Virus record (IMG/VR): IMGVR_UViG_3300026116_000048
Coordinates: 1 to 53,126 of that record
Source of the DNA: a virus
DNA length: 53,126 bases
Reading direction: 5' to 3' (one strand)
The position numbers were made by a program, and so were the translations under genes. Under the pieces are notes generated by a model, which worked only from the letters and a program-made list of their open reading frames with translations, had not been told where the DNA came from and did not search any database. Positions 31,945 to 39,802 of this stretch are shown one piece after another; positions within the stretch are counted from its first letter, which is position 1; every line of letters begins with the position of its first letter.

Positions 31945-32540
31945 CAGCAGCGTTGGAACATCATGCCGGTTTCAATCGGATAGAGTTCTCGGAAGCCCAT
32001 GGAACGCAGATGGGCAACCGCACGAAGCACGCCGCCACCCGCCCACTCCAAATCGTCGCAATAAACGAATCCACCGCTCAAGACTCTGGGAGCCCACTTC
32101 TTGACATCATCCACGGCTTCATTGCCATGATTGGCGTCAATGATCAGAAATCCAATGCCGTCTGGCGGTTCGACATCGCGCGTCCTTTTTCGAATGACGG
32201 TAGTGCAATTTTGAACACCCAAAACTTGGACATTTTTCAGGACGGATTGATAAGCAGCTTCGTGGTTTGCGCTTCCCCAATGTTTTCTGTCGGCCTCATT
32301 TATCTGTCCTTCCACTGAAGCTTCGGGCGACCAAGCGTCAATCGCATAAACCATGCCCTTGCCGATTTCTTTGTGGGCGAGAGCAAGACTCAAGGCTCCC
32401 CTTCCCATCCACACGCCCAACTCCACGGAAATCATCGGGCGATAGCTCAAAATCAATCCGGCGAACGTTTGAGCCTTGGGCACAGAGGTCCAACCGCCGA
32501 GCGATGGAACAAGGGTTGAAATTTGTTCAAAGAGTTTCAT
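31944..32540 (-). CDS. SAM-dependent methyltransferase (class I)
   Basis: A 198-residue class I methyltransferase. Motif I is VELGVWMGRGALSLALA (about residues 38-54), the acidic end of strand 2 is VYAIDAWSPE, and GIGFLIIDANHGNEAVDDVKKWAPRVLSGGFVYCDDLEW is the post-strand-4 region of the CmcI/Methyltransf_24 type, with IID and DDLEW acidic residues. The substrate is presumably a sugar or nucleotide sugar, as the gene is embedded between glycosyltransferases. One-base stop-start overlap with the GT11 gene. Confidence 0.75.
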   Translation of the reverse strand: MKLFEQISTLVPSLGGWTSVPKAQTFAGLILSYRPMISVELGVWMGRGALSLALAHKEIGKGMVYAIDAWSPEASVEGQINEADRKHWGSANHEAAYQSVLKNVQVLGVQNCTTVIRKRTRDVEPPDGIGFLIIDANHGNEAVDDVKKWAPRVLSGGFVYCDDLEWAGGGVLRAVAHLRSMGFRELYPIETGMMFQRC

Positions 32541-34897
32541 GTGAAATTCAAATCCTTCTCAGTTATCGTGAACAATCCGCAATGGCTGTCATTTATTCCG
32601 GCGGACAAAATCCATTTCCCCGACGAGGCTTCAACGGCACCAAGGGGAAATATGACTTTTACTTTGTGCTGAAGACATCCACTGCGTTCTACCGCCGAAA
32701 GTGTATCCAGCTCACTTCCCCAAATGATTGGCCGCTTGGAGATCGCGATTGGTTTGAACGGCGGTTGACCATCCATGAGCATTGCGCCAACGAAATAGCG
32801 GCGGCGATTTGGCGGAGGTTCGGAATCGACCGCAGAATGGAAGAAGCGCAAGAGTGAGCCTTTGTATAATATCGGCGTAGCCCCGCCTCGGATTGCGCCC
32901 CACGGCCAGCGAGGACCATCATATTCAGCGATTATCTTCGCAATTGGTCCTTGAAGTTCGATAACAACCGTCTTCGGCGAGGTTGAATAGATGCAGACGA
33001 TCTTTCCGGCATGACTCCATAGCAGCCAATTCTTTTCGCATGCGGACATATCGTTCTGTCCGTAATTCGGTTGAGAAACATTCTCCAGTTTCCACGTGGA
33101 ACTTTCGATCAGGCGCCCGTATTTGACGACCGCTCTGGGCGGCATAGCGGGAAAGGTCGAATCGACGTAAGATAGCCAAAGTTCGTTGTTGTGGGCGAAC
33201 AGGCGAGGGTCTTCTTCGGAGCCTCCTGATTGCGGCAGCAGGATTGATTTCTTGTCGTAAACGTTTCCTTTTTCATCGACTTGAGCGATGGCCAAAGCGG
33301 TCGAAAGATTACGGTCGTCGTGATAGCGATATGCGAGTAAAAGCTTGCCTCCAAACCGAACGATGCTCCCGTTGTATCCATAGGAGTCCAAGGCGTGGCG
33401 ATTGACGATAGCGGCGGGGAGTTGTTCGACGCATGGCTTGGCCAGAGCGATTTGACCATGTTTGGCCTCAAAGTCATTATGGCATTGCTCATTCCATAGG
33501 TAGCGCCTGCCCCCTTGGATTTTTGCGGTTGATGGCGAGCGATAAACTCCGAACTGGATTTCTCTGCCGCCGGAGCTCTTTACGATATGAAGCAATGTTC
33601 GGCTCCAAAATTGGTCCGATCCTAAAAAGAATTCGGGCAGATCAGATTGATGTTTGGTCCACCATTTTTTTGTGAAGGCGAACAGGTCAACTTGGGGATT
33701 CCAGTTATCTCCGGTTTCATCCCGGTAGGTTCGATAGCTGTAGGCAGGCAATTCACCAGTCATTAATTCCATCGAAAGCGTTTCGGAAAAGCAGGTATCA
33801 GAACGGGTAAGAATGATAATGTCATCCGGGCGAGCGCGATAACAGGCGAGTCGGATAACGTCTTTCACATACGGATGCCGTTGATCGTCTTTAACAATTG
33901 AGTGGGCGTTGCTATCTCGGCCTAACGCGCCAACTTCGATTGGGCAGGCAATCCAAGGCCATTCTGCGTATTCGGGAAGCCAACTACTCTTTGCGGTTTG
34001 GTGTCGCGCCTTGGATTCATCGTGGAGTTCGTATTTACTCCAGACATGGATGAGGCGAGGTCCGGTACCGGTTTGAACCTTGAAATACGATCCGATTGAT
34101 CCAATACCTTCAATTGCATCCAACATTTCCACAGCGCGCAACGGGAAGTCTGAATAGCGAATGTGACTGATGTGATTGTATCGCCATGCTGAACCAAACC
34201 AGAGTTTTGGAGAGTCGTTTACCAAGGCGCAGACCGGAATTGGAATATTTGAACAGGCTTGGGCCAAATGAAGAAAAGCCGAATCAACGCTAATCAGGCA
34301 TCGTGCGGATTCCAGCAGTCCAATAAAGTCGTAAAACCGCTCGGCTTTAATTTGATTCAGGTCTATCAACCGGAGCGATCTTCCGCGCAGAAGTTCAAAC
34401 AGTAATTCGCGATACGGGAATGGGGACGATTTGCCGTTGGCGGCAACAAGAATGCCTGGCTGAGAATATCTGAATTTTAATTCTGTCTCTCTGGCAGTAT
34501 TCCGTCTATCGAAAATAGGTGGCGGCTGTCTGGACCAGATCTCCTGATTCTTTGTCAGCCAATATGGTTCCTTTTGGAAGCTATCGGTTTGGGCCTTATC
34601 GAATCCAGCAGGTCCATAGGTGATGTCTTTGACAACTTGGGTGTCGCCGATAACCTGTAAAGAGACTATCTCATCGCCGGTTGCTTTAGCCTCAGAATAT
34701 GCGCGGCGAAGTTCATTATCTTTGCCGTCGAATGGAATGCACTGCACGTAGGAAGTTCCTTCGAACAGCGAGGCATATTCCCGGCAACACATGACGCGGC
34801 ATGGCTGTCCGGTCGTCTGTGATTCGGCAAAGAAGATCGGAAGACAATTTATTAAGTCCCCAAGTCTGCCTAAGAGGATGAATGTCTTACTTGCCAT
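32537..34897 (-). CDS. GT9/GH130-like fusion glycan enzyme
   Basis: A 786-residue multidomain protein (ATG 34897; a TTG at 34912 would extend it). Domain 1 (1 to about 265) resembles GT9 heptosyltransferases: LLGRLGDLINCLP, SVDSAFLHLAQA. Domain 2 (about 270-450) is unknown but globular (HPYVKDVIRLACYRARPDDIIILTRSDTCF, WWTKHQSDLPEFFLGSDQFWSRTL). Domain 3 (about 480-786) looks like a GH130/GH43-type five-bladed propeller: SEEDPRLFAHNNELWLSYVDS, EKNWLLW, RGGATPILYKGSLLRFFHS, RRYFVGAMLMDGQPPFKPIAIS, VIFPLGAVEASSGKWILSAGINDSH. A transferase joined to a phosphorylase-like propeller could build and trim a glycan. It overlaps the XRE start by 11 bases. Confidence 0.75.
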   Translation of the reverse strand: MASKTFILLGRLGDLINCLPIFFAESQTTGQPCRVMCCREYASLFEGTSYVQCIPFDGKDNELRRAYSEAKATGDEIVSLQVIGDTQVVKDITYGPAGFDKAQTDSFQKEPYWLTKNQEIWSRQPPPIFDRRNTARETELKFRYSQPGILVAANGKSSPFPYRELLFELLRGRSLRLIDLNQIKAERFYDFIGLLESARCLISVDSAFLHLAQACSNIPIPVCALVNDSPKLWFGSAWRYNHISHIRYSDFPLRAVEMLDAIEGIGSIGSYFKVQTGTGPRLIHVWSKYELHDESKARHQTAKSSWLPEYAEWPWIACPIEVGALGRDSNAHSIVKDDQRHPYVKDVIRLACYRARPDDIIILTRSDTCFSETLSMELMTGELPAYSYRTYRDETGDNWNPQVDLFAFTKKWWTKHQSDLPEFFLGSDQFWSRTLLHIVKSSGGREIQFGVYRSPSTAKIQGGRRYLWNEQCHNDFEAKHGQIALAKPCVEQLPAAIVNRHALDSYGYNGSIVRFGGKLLLAYRYHDDRNLSTALAIAQVDEKGNVYDKKSILLPQSGGSEEDPRLFAHNNELWLSYVDSTFPAMPPRAVVKYGRLIESSTWKLENVSQPNYGQNDMSACEKNWLLWSHAGKIVCIYSTSPKTVVIELQGPIAKIIAEYDGPRWPWGAIRGGATPILYKGSLLRFFHSAVDSEPPPNRRRYFVGAMLMDGQPPFKPIAISKRPIIWGSELDTLSAVERSGCLQHKVKVIFPLGAVEASSGKWILSAGINDSHCGLFTITEKDLNFT

Positions 34898-35081
34898 TTT
34901 CCGCCGCTTCAATTCTTCGAATTAATTCCACCATGGCCACACTGTCGGGTGTGCGCTCACCGCGTTCGTAAGATCCGTATCTTCTAAGAGATAGTCCGAG
35001 GAGATTGGCGATCTCTTTTTGCCTCATGTTTTTCGATAAGCGCAGAGCCAACAATCTGTTCTTTAATAGAACGTCTGACAT
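34887..35081 (-). CDS. XRE-family regulator, controls late divergent promoters
   Basis: A 64-residue XRE/Cro-type repressor or activator. The helix-turn-helix is MRQKEIANLLGLSLRRYGSYERGERTPD (residues 19-46), with the usual QxxxAxxLGxxxxxxSxxExGxR pattern. It has no ligand or dimerisation domain, like Cro or restriction-modification controller proteins. Its gene sits exactly between the glycan cassette and the capsid operon, and palindromes lie 10-50 bases upstream of its ATG. The same palindrome lies in the 18 kb late promoter, so it probably coordinates late structural operons and itself. Confidence 0.75.
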   Translation of the reverse strand: MSDVLLKNRLLALRLSKNMRQKEIANLLGLSLRRYGSYERGERTPDSVAMVELIRRIEAAENGK

Positions 35082-35090
35082 TACATTTAT

Positions 35091-35133
35091 TTCTGTGTTA
35101 ACAGAATTTACTGTAAATTACACATTGTGTAAC
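35091..35133. promoter_or_regulatory. Three overlapping palindromes (operator array)
   Basis: TTCTGT-GTTA-ACAGAA (35091-35106), AATTTA-CTG-TAAATT (35105-35119) and ATTACACA-T-TGTGTAAC (35117-35133). The last differs from the 18007-18023 palindrome only at the first and the central base. They lie between the leftward XRE gene and the rightward capsid gene, so they could control both. Confidence 0.7.
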
Positions 35134-35300
35134 ATAAATAACAAGACAAATTTTTCAATCAGTCGTATAAGCAAAATTGAGAGTCGGGCCATTATCGCTC
35201 TCATCAGGTTTTAACGAACCTTGCAAGGCCAAAGCTGGGCGTAAGACGACCTCCCCAACGTCGCGTCGGTAAACCGTTAACCGTTTAACGAATTACAGCT

Positions 35301-36674
35301 ATGGCCATTGATTGCCCGAAACTTTCTGACTTTTTGTTCCGCCGAACACCGGATTGGGACATGGAACTTGCCCGTGATCGTTTTCCCCTGGACTACACCT
35401 ACCTCGGTCTTTACGAGAGCCAAAATTGGGATGCATTCAGCGGCACAGTTCATACCTGGGACCGCGTGCATGTCGCCATGGACAATGACGACGGCTGTTG
35501 GGACCAGATGGATGCGGACACGTTCACCAATGGCGAATGCGTGAAGCAGGATATGTGCGGACCGACGCGATTGGAAATCGGTTGGGGCAGCACTCGTAGC
35601 ACGTATGGCAAATACCACCGGGATTATACGACCCGTCCATTCTGCATGGATCGTCTGCGCCACATCGAGGAAGCGCGGCAGCAATTGGGAGCGATTGTCG
35701 AAGGCTTGCGAGATCTGCCTGAACAGATTCAAAGCAATTTCCAGAAGCTATTGGCCGTGCGCCAAGCTGATTACATTCATGTGTGCAGCCAGACCAACAG
35801 CTTTCCGACGGTGACCGTCAGCAACTCGATTTTCACGAACAATTGCACGCGCATCAACCTTGGCAGCAGCACGAAAGTGCCGACCTCAAAGTTGTCGATG
35901 CAGTACCTGAATCACTTTGCGCCAACGCTGATGTATAAGGGCTATTTCAATAAGAAATTCCTCAGCGGCAAAGAAGGCATGTCGCCCGCCGGCAAGTTCA
36001 CGATCATGACCGACATCCAGACACAGCAGGAATTGACGAATGCCAATCCTGCCCTGACCGGCATGTATAAGGCGGCTGACTTTACCAAGGGCGGCCAATT
36101 CTTCTCCTACGGAGTCATGGGCGGTTGTGGCGATTGGCTTTTCAAGGTCGATCCACAGCCAATGCGCTTTCTGCATACCGGCAACGGCGTTCTGATCCGC
36201 GTTCGTCCCTATCAAAATGTCTCGGCAACCGTCGGAAAAAAGCCTCAGTTCGATTCGCTCTACGAAAACGCGACCATCCAGCTTTCGCATATCTACGCAA
36301 GATCCGCCCGCGTCGTCTATACCGGCGACATTACCAGCGTGCATCCTGACATGCCGTTTGCCGCGCGCAGTCTCAACGGCAAATGGAGTTGGAAACAACC
36401 GGACGCTTTTCAGTATCGCGATCCTGAAACAGGCACTAACTGCACCTACTACAACGACAAAAAGAACCGGGGCTATTTCCTTGGCGAATTCGAGATCGGG
36501 ATGAAAACCATTTATCCCGAAATCGAAATGTGGGTGCTGCACTTGCGCGAAGCTCAGGCGGTTACAGACATCCCGCTCTCGGCGACGTTCACTAATCCGG
36601 CTCCGAACAGCGACGGCACATACCAGACGCTGACGCCTTACAACTCCGGCTGCGATACAACTGAGGAAGTTTAA
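35301..36674 (+). CDS. Major capsid protein
   Basis: A 457-residue protein in the usual position: first gene of a strong late operon, followed by decoration-like genes and a stem-loop. It has no signal peptide or enzyme motif. Sequence features include the N-terminal MAIDCPKLSDFLFRRTPDWDM arm, a charged helix RLRHIEEARQQLGAIVEGLRDLPEQIQSNFQKLLAVRQADYIHV, and a beta-rich C terminus (RGYFLGEFEIGMKTIYPEIEMWVLHLREAQAV). A long N arm plus helical spine is compatible with HK97-fold capsids. No close family recognised; the call depends on context and size. Confidence 0.65.
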   Translation: MAIDCPKLSDFLFRRTPDWDMELARDRFPLDYTYLGLYESQNWDAFSGTVHTWDRVHVAMDNDDGCWDQMDADTFTNGECVKQDMCGPTRLEIGWGSTRSTYGKYHRDYTTRPFCMDRLRHIEEARQQLGAIVEGLRDLPEQIQSNFQKLLAVRQADYIHVCSQTNSFPTVTVSNSIFTNNCTRINLGSSTKVPTSKLSMQYLNHFAPTLMYKGYFNKKFLSGKEGMSPAGKFTIMTDIQTQQELTNANPALTGMYKAADFTKGGQFFSYGVMGGCGDWLFKVDPQPMRFLHTGNGVLIRVRPYQNVSATVGKKPQFDSLYENATIQLSHIYARSARVVYTGDITSVHPDMPFAARSLNGKWSWKQPDAFQYRDPETGTNCTYYNDKKNRGYFLGEFEIGMKTIYPEIEMWVLHLREAQAVTDIPLSATFTNPAPNSDGTYQTLTPYNSGCDTTEEV

Positions 36675-36684
36675 ACATGAGATC

Positions 36685-36717
36685 GGCAGGGCAGGATTGA
36701 GGGTTGCCTGCCCCGCC
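36685..36717 (+). terminator. GC-rich stem-loop after capsid gene
   Basis: GGCAGGGCAGG (36685-36695) pairs with CCTGCCCCGCC (36707-36717), ten of eleven pairs, with an 11-base loop. No run of T follows. This is the position where many phages place a partial terminator that lowers expression of downstream genes relative to the capsid gene. Confidence 0.45.
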
Positions 36718-36730
36718 ACTCAATAAATTT

Positions 36731-36994
36731 ATGCCTTACGGCGATTCAACAGATTCGGGAAGCGCGGCAGACGATTTGAACAATCCGCCAGACGACTCTC
36801 AGCCAGACGATCAAGGCGGTTCTTTTTATCTACCATCGGATTTCCCGGGCGCAGAAAACTTAAAGCCTGGAGATACCATCACCTTGACCATCGTCGGCAA
36901 AGATGCGGATGGAGATATTGAAGTTCAACCAGCTGAATCAGCGGGGGCGACAAAGAAGGGCATGATGGACCATTTCGATGAGGAAGTGAAGTAA
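36731..36994 (+). CDS. Acidic decoration-like protein
   Basis: An 87-residue acidic protein from ATG 36731. Disordered Asp/Pro/Ser-rich start (DSTDSGSAADDLNNPPDDSQPDDQ) then a small beta domain (SFYLPSDFPGAENLKPGDTITLTIVGKDADGDIEVQPAE). The size, acidity and place right after the capsid gene suggest a small capsid-associated protein. The upstream sequence AATAAATTT has no Shine-Dalgarno. Function is inferred only from location. Confidence 0.5.
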   Translation: MPYGDSTDSGSAADDLNNPPDDSQPDDQGGSFYLPSDFPGAENLKPGDTITLTIVGKDADGDIEVQPAESAGATKKGMMDHFDEEVK

Positions 36995-36998
36995 GCGT

Positions 36999-37373
36999 AT
37001 GGCGAATTATGATATTTTAGTAACTAACGCAGCCAAGTTTCAGGGTTTATCGGCCAAACAGCAAAAAATTTGTGAGGCTGTTGTTAAGACATGTGTAATT
37101 GCCTTCACTACTCCGACAGGTCTCGCCGATGCCGATGTCCGATTAAGGGTAACGCGAGCAGTCCAAAATCTTCCTTTCGCGGCTGGAGTGAGTCGTCAGG
37201 CCGTCCGAACTGCAATTTGGTCCAAATATGCCGATAGCCAAGTATCCGGTGTTGCATCAGCCACTCCTGCGCAAATGCTGGCGGCTGGAAGGGTTCTTCA
37301 GGGAATGAGCGAAGAACAAATAGACGATATTAACCTTTGGTTGATCGGCGAAACATTGGGACAACTCAGTTAG
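36999..37373 (+). CDS. Hypothetical helical protein
   Basis: A 124-residue protein, all helical: AAKFQGLSAKQQKICEAVVKTCVIAFTTPTGLADADVRLRVTRAVQNLPFAAGVSRQAVRTAIWSKYAD, then AQMLAAGRVLQGMSEEQIDDINLWLIGETLGQL. There is no membrane segment. It lies between the decoration-like gene and the first secreted-type protein and may be a head completion or small virion protein. The start is four bases after the previous stop; no family recognised. Confidence 0.5.
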   Translation: MANYDILVTNAAKFQGLSAKQQKICEAVVKTCVIAFTTPTGLADADVRLRVTRAVQNLPFAAGVSRQAVRTAIWSKYADSQVSGVASATPAQMLAAGRVLQGMSEEQIDDINLWLIGETLGQLS

Positions 37374-37390
37374 TGCGATGCGTGATTCAA

Positions 37391-39022
37391 ATGCGAAATT
37401 TGAAAGCTACCGCAATATCAATTGTCATTGCCGTTGTTCTTACGGTTCCGGTTTCAGCCCAAAGTAGCGCTGCTGTTGCACAGTCTAAATCCTTTCAATC
37501 TCTTTCTGACCGAGATTTGTCGGTCATTAGAAGTTACTATAGTGCATACCTTGTAGCACTCAGCGCAGTTGCGCCATCCATCGCAATTTCAAACGCGATA
37601 TCTTTCTCAAGTCTGGACGATCATTCGCTTTCAGCGATCCAAGCTTATTATCTGGCGAATTTGTCTGGTTCTTTCTCAGGCATAATTCCGCCGGCATCAA
37701 TCATCGTTTCGGCAACCAATGGAAATAATGCAAGCGATGGGCTAGGCGTTCTTTCTGCTGTTTCCACGGTTTCGAATGCGCTTACAAAAATCACAGCGAA
37801 CATAACTAATATTTACGTTTTGCCGGGTTTTTACAATCTCGGAACAAACCAGATTATTTTGCCTAACGGGGTGAATCTTTATGGAGCAGGAGAGGATGCG
37901 GTAAATTTCTTTGGTTGGGCTGATTGCGCCGGACCCGAAACTGGATCATCCCCAACTGGCGGGCCGCAGATAAATCAGGGTGATAATTCAGTCGCCAGCG
38001 ATTTTACAGTAACGTGCGATACAAACAGCCTGATTGCTTCCGTGCAAGCTGGTCATCATTCGGGAACGTGGGCTGGAATAGGCGTCAGCTACCTTAATCC
38101 TCCAGCGCACAAAGGGGCGACGAATATGATAACTGAGAGAGTGAGGGTATTACGAGGCTACTTCGATTGTTTCCATAACAATACGACTAATCGGATGGAC
38201 TGGACCATTAGAGATTGTGAGGCAGATGCTGAAGGTGTCTTGATAAACAACATTTGCGCAACAACCGTAAACCCAAGCAATCGGATTCAGATCGTCAATT
38301 TCCGTGGGGCATCCAGAGGGGATTTTCCCCAACCGATCCTGGATGCTTTTGCGAATACAGCACCGGGGTTTTTAACGACGGATGGTCCAGTAACGGTTGA
38401 AGATAGCTACTGCACTGTAACTGCGACTAGTGGAAGCACATTATTTTCTGGCAATACATCTCAATCCAATTCAGCACCAAGGATTCTTCTGGATAATTGT
38501 CATTTCTGGAGTGCCGACACTAGCGATACTTCTGCTTTTAATTTGCCAATTGTTTATGGGACTTGGGAATTCAAAGGAACAAACTATGGGCGTCCGTTTC
38601 TTGGGGCCAATGGAAGGGCTGGACGCGCGTTTATTCAGCCCATATTTAAGAATCTCACAGATGCAACGGCGGTGACGTTATTCACCCTGACACTTGCAAA
38701 TAACAAGTTTGTCGGGGCGAGGGTTTATGCGACTACTACCGCTACAGACAACACGGATTACCAAGCGGTAACTGAAACTGTGGCTGTGGCGACAGTGAAT
38801 AAGGCGGGAACGGTGGCTTCTCCGACGGTTGCTAGTGCAGTAGCTTCAGCGAATAAAACGTCTTCCGGAACGTTGACAACTGCATGGACTGCAACTGTGT
38901 CTGGGACAACGATTTCAATAAAGGAAAATGCTGATTCTTCACTAACCGGTCCAACAATAAAATGTTTATGGCGAGTGGAATTAGATACTGACGATACAAC
39001 TCTGACAATTGTACCCCAATGA
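37391..39022 (+). CDS. Tail-spike-like protein with signal peptide and SLS-YY motif pair
   Basis: A 543-residue protein from ATG 37391. It opens with a clear signal-peptide-like segment (MRNLKATAISIVIAVVLTVPVSAQ), then two copies of an SLSxxxLxxIxxYY motif (about residues 34-54 and 71-91, SFSSLDDHSLSAIQAYYLA). The central 130-430 region (NGNNASDGLGVLSAVSTVSNALTKI...NIYVLPGFYNLGTNQIILPNGVNLYGAGED) shows the turn pattern of a right-handed parallel beta-helix, typical of tail spikes. The C-terminal domain is a Thr-rich beta region. The same motif pair occurs in the next gene. Signal peptides are unusual in tail spikes. Confidence 0.65.
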   Translation: MRNLKATAISIVIAVVLTVPVSAQSSAAVAQSKSFQSLSDRDLSVIRSYYSAYLVALSAVAPSIAISNAISFSSLDDHSLSAIQAYYLANLSGSFSGIIPPASIIVSATNGNNASDGLGVLSAVSTVSNALTKITANITNIYVLPGFYNLGTNQIILPNGVNLYGAGEDAVNFFGWADCAGPETGSSPTGGPQINQGDNSVASDFTVTCDTNSLIASVQAGHHSGTWAGIGVSYLNPPAHKGATNMITERVRVLRGYFDCFHNNTTNRMDWTIRDCEADAEGVLINNICATTVNPSNRIQIVNFRGASRGDFPQPILDAFANTAPGFLTTDGPVTVEDSYCTVTATSGSTLFSGNTSQSNSAPRILLDNCHFWSADTSDTSAFNLPIVYGTWEFKGTNYGRPFLGANGRAGRAFIQPIFKNLTDATAVTLFTLTLANNKFVGARVYATTTATDNTDYQAVTETVAVATVNKAGTVASPTVASAVASANKTSSGTLTTAWTATVSGTTISIKENADSSLTGPTIKCLWRVELDTDDTTLTIVPQ

Positions 39023-39136
39023 TTAGATCGGATCGTAGCCTCCAGATTTAAGCGTGGCAACAATTCGGTATATGATCCAAATCAAAGCCAAAGCAGCAGG
39101 CGACAAACAAAGCAGGGTTTTGGTGCGGACTTTCAT
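39023..39136 (-). CDS. Possible 37-residue membrane peptide
   Basis: The gap between two + strand genes holds a minus-strand frame starting ATG 39136 and ending exactly at the end of the tail-spike gene. The product MKVRTKTLLCLSPAALALIWIIYRIVATLKSGG... has a basic start and one hydrophobic segment. No Shine-Dalgarno. It could be a real membrane peptide or a chance frame. Confidence 0.35.
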   Translation of the reverse strand: MKVRTKTLLCLSPAALALIWIIYRIVATLKSGGYDPI

Positions 39137-39181
39137 TGTTAGCATGATATCGAATTACTTACAGGCGGCAATGATTTTGCA

Positions 39182-39802
39182 ATGAAAATCAAAATAACCG
39201 CAATCGCTCTGTTGATCGGCTTTCTGGCCTTCGTTGTCTATGCGACGACACAGGATCAGGCGATTACGGCTGCTTCAGGTTATTTAAGCCTTTCAGAACA
39301 CGCGCTGAATTCGGTTGAGGCGTACTATTTAGCGGGTGCGGTCTCATCCACGATAGCAATTTCAAACGCGATTCCATACAGCAGTTTGGACGAGCACTCG
39401 CTTTCAGCTATTAGGGCTTACTATGCGGCAAATTCATCAAGTTCGAGTACGATCACAAATGTATATGAATTCTGCCTCTCCGACGAAACGACAGCGATAA
39501 CGACCGGAACGGCGAAAGTTAGTTGGCGTGCGCCTCATGCGATGACGTTGAAGGATTGCCGCGCCTCGCTCTCGACCGCATCGAGCTCAGGAATTCCGAC
39601 GGTCAATATTAAGGAGTCCGGAACGACTATCTTTTCAACTAAACTGACAATTGACGCGAATGAGACGACGAGCACGACCGCAGCGACGCCTTACGCTTTC
39701 TCCGACACGTCGATTGCGGACGATGCTTTAATCACTTTTGACATTGATGTCGCTGGAACCGGGGCGGCTGGTCTTAAAGTAAAGCTGTACTACACGCGAT
39801 GA
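39182..39802 (+). CDS. Secreted-type tail protein with SLS-YY motif pair
   Basis: A 206-residue protein with N-terminal hydrophobic signal (ITAIALLIGFLAFVVYATT), then two motif copies (residues 33-53 GYLSLSEHALNSVEAYYLA and 65-84 PYSSLDEHSLSAIRAYYAA). The C-terminal 110 residues (FCLSDETTAITTGTAKVSWRAPHAMTLKDCRASLST...ESGTTIFSTKLTIDANETTSTTAATPYAFSDTSIADDALITFDIDVAGTGAAGLKVKLYYTR) belong to a domain I recognise as common in phage tail proteins. The stop overlaps the next gene's ATG. Likely a short tail or anchor partner for the spike. Confidence 0.7.
   Translation: MKIKITAIALLIGFLAFVVYATTQDQAITAASGYLSLSEHALNSVEAYYLAGAVSSTIAISNAIPYSSLDEHSLSAIRAYYAANSSSSSTITNVYEFCLSDETTAITTGTAKVSWRAPHAMTLKDCRASLSTASSSGIPTVNIKESGTTIFSTKLTIDANETTSTTAATPYAFSDTSIADDALITFDIDVAGTGAAGLKVKLYYTR

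Noticed and set aside
35886-36719. 277-residue minus-strand ORF opposite the capsid gene
   Set aside because: It is a shadow of the capsid coding sequence; the + strand frame has clear late-operon context.
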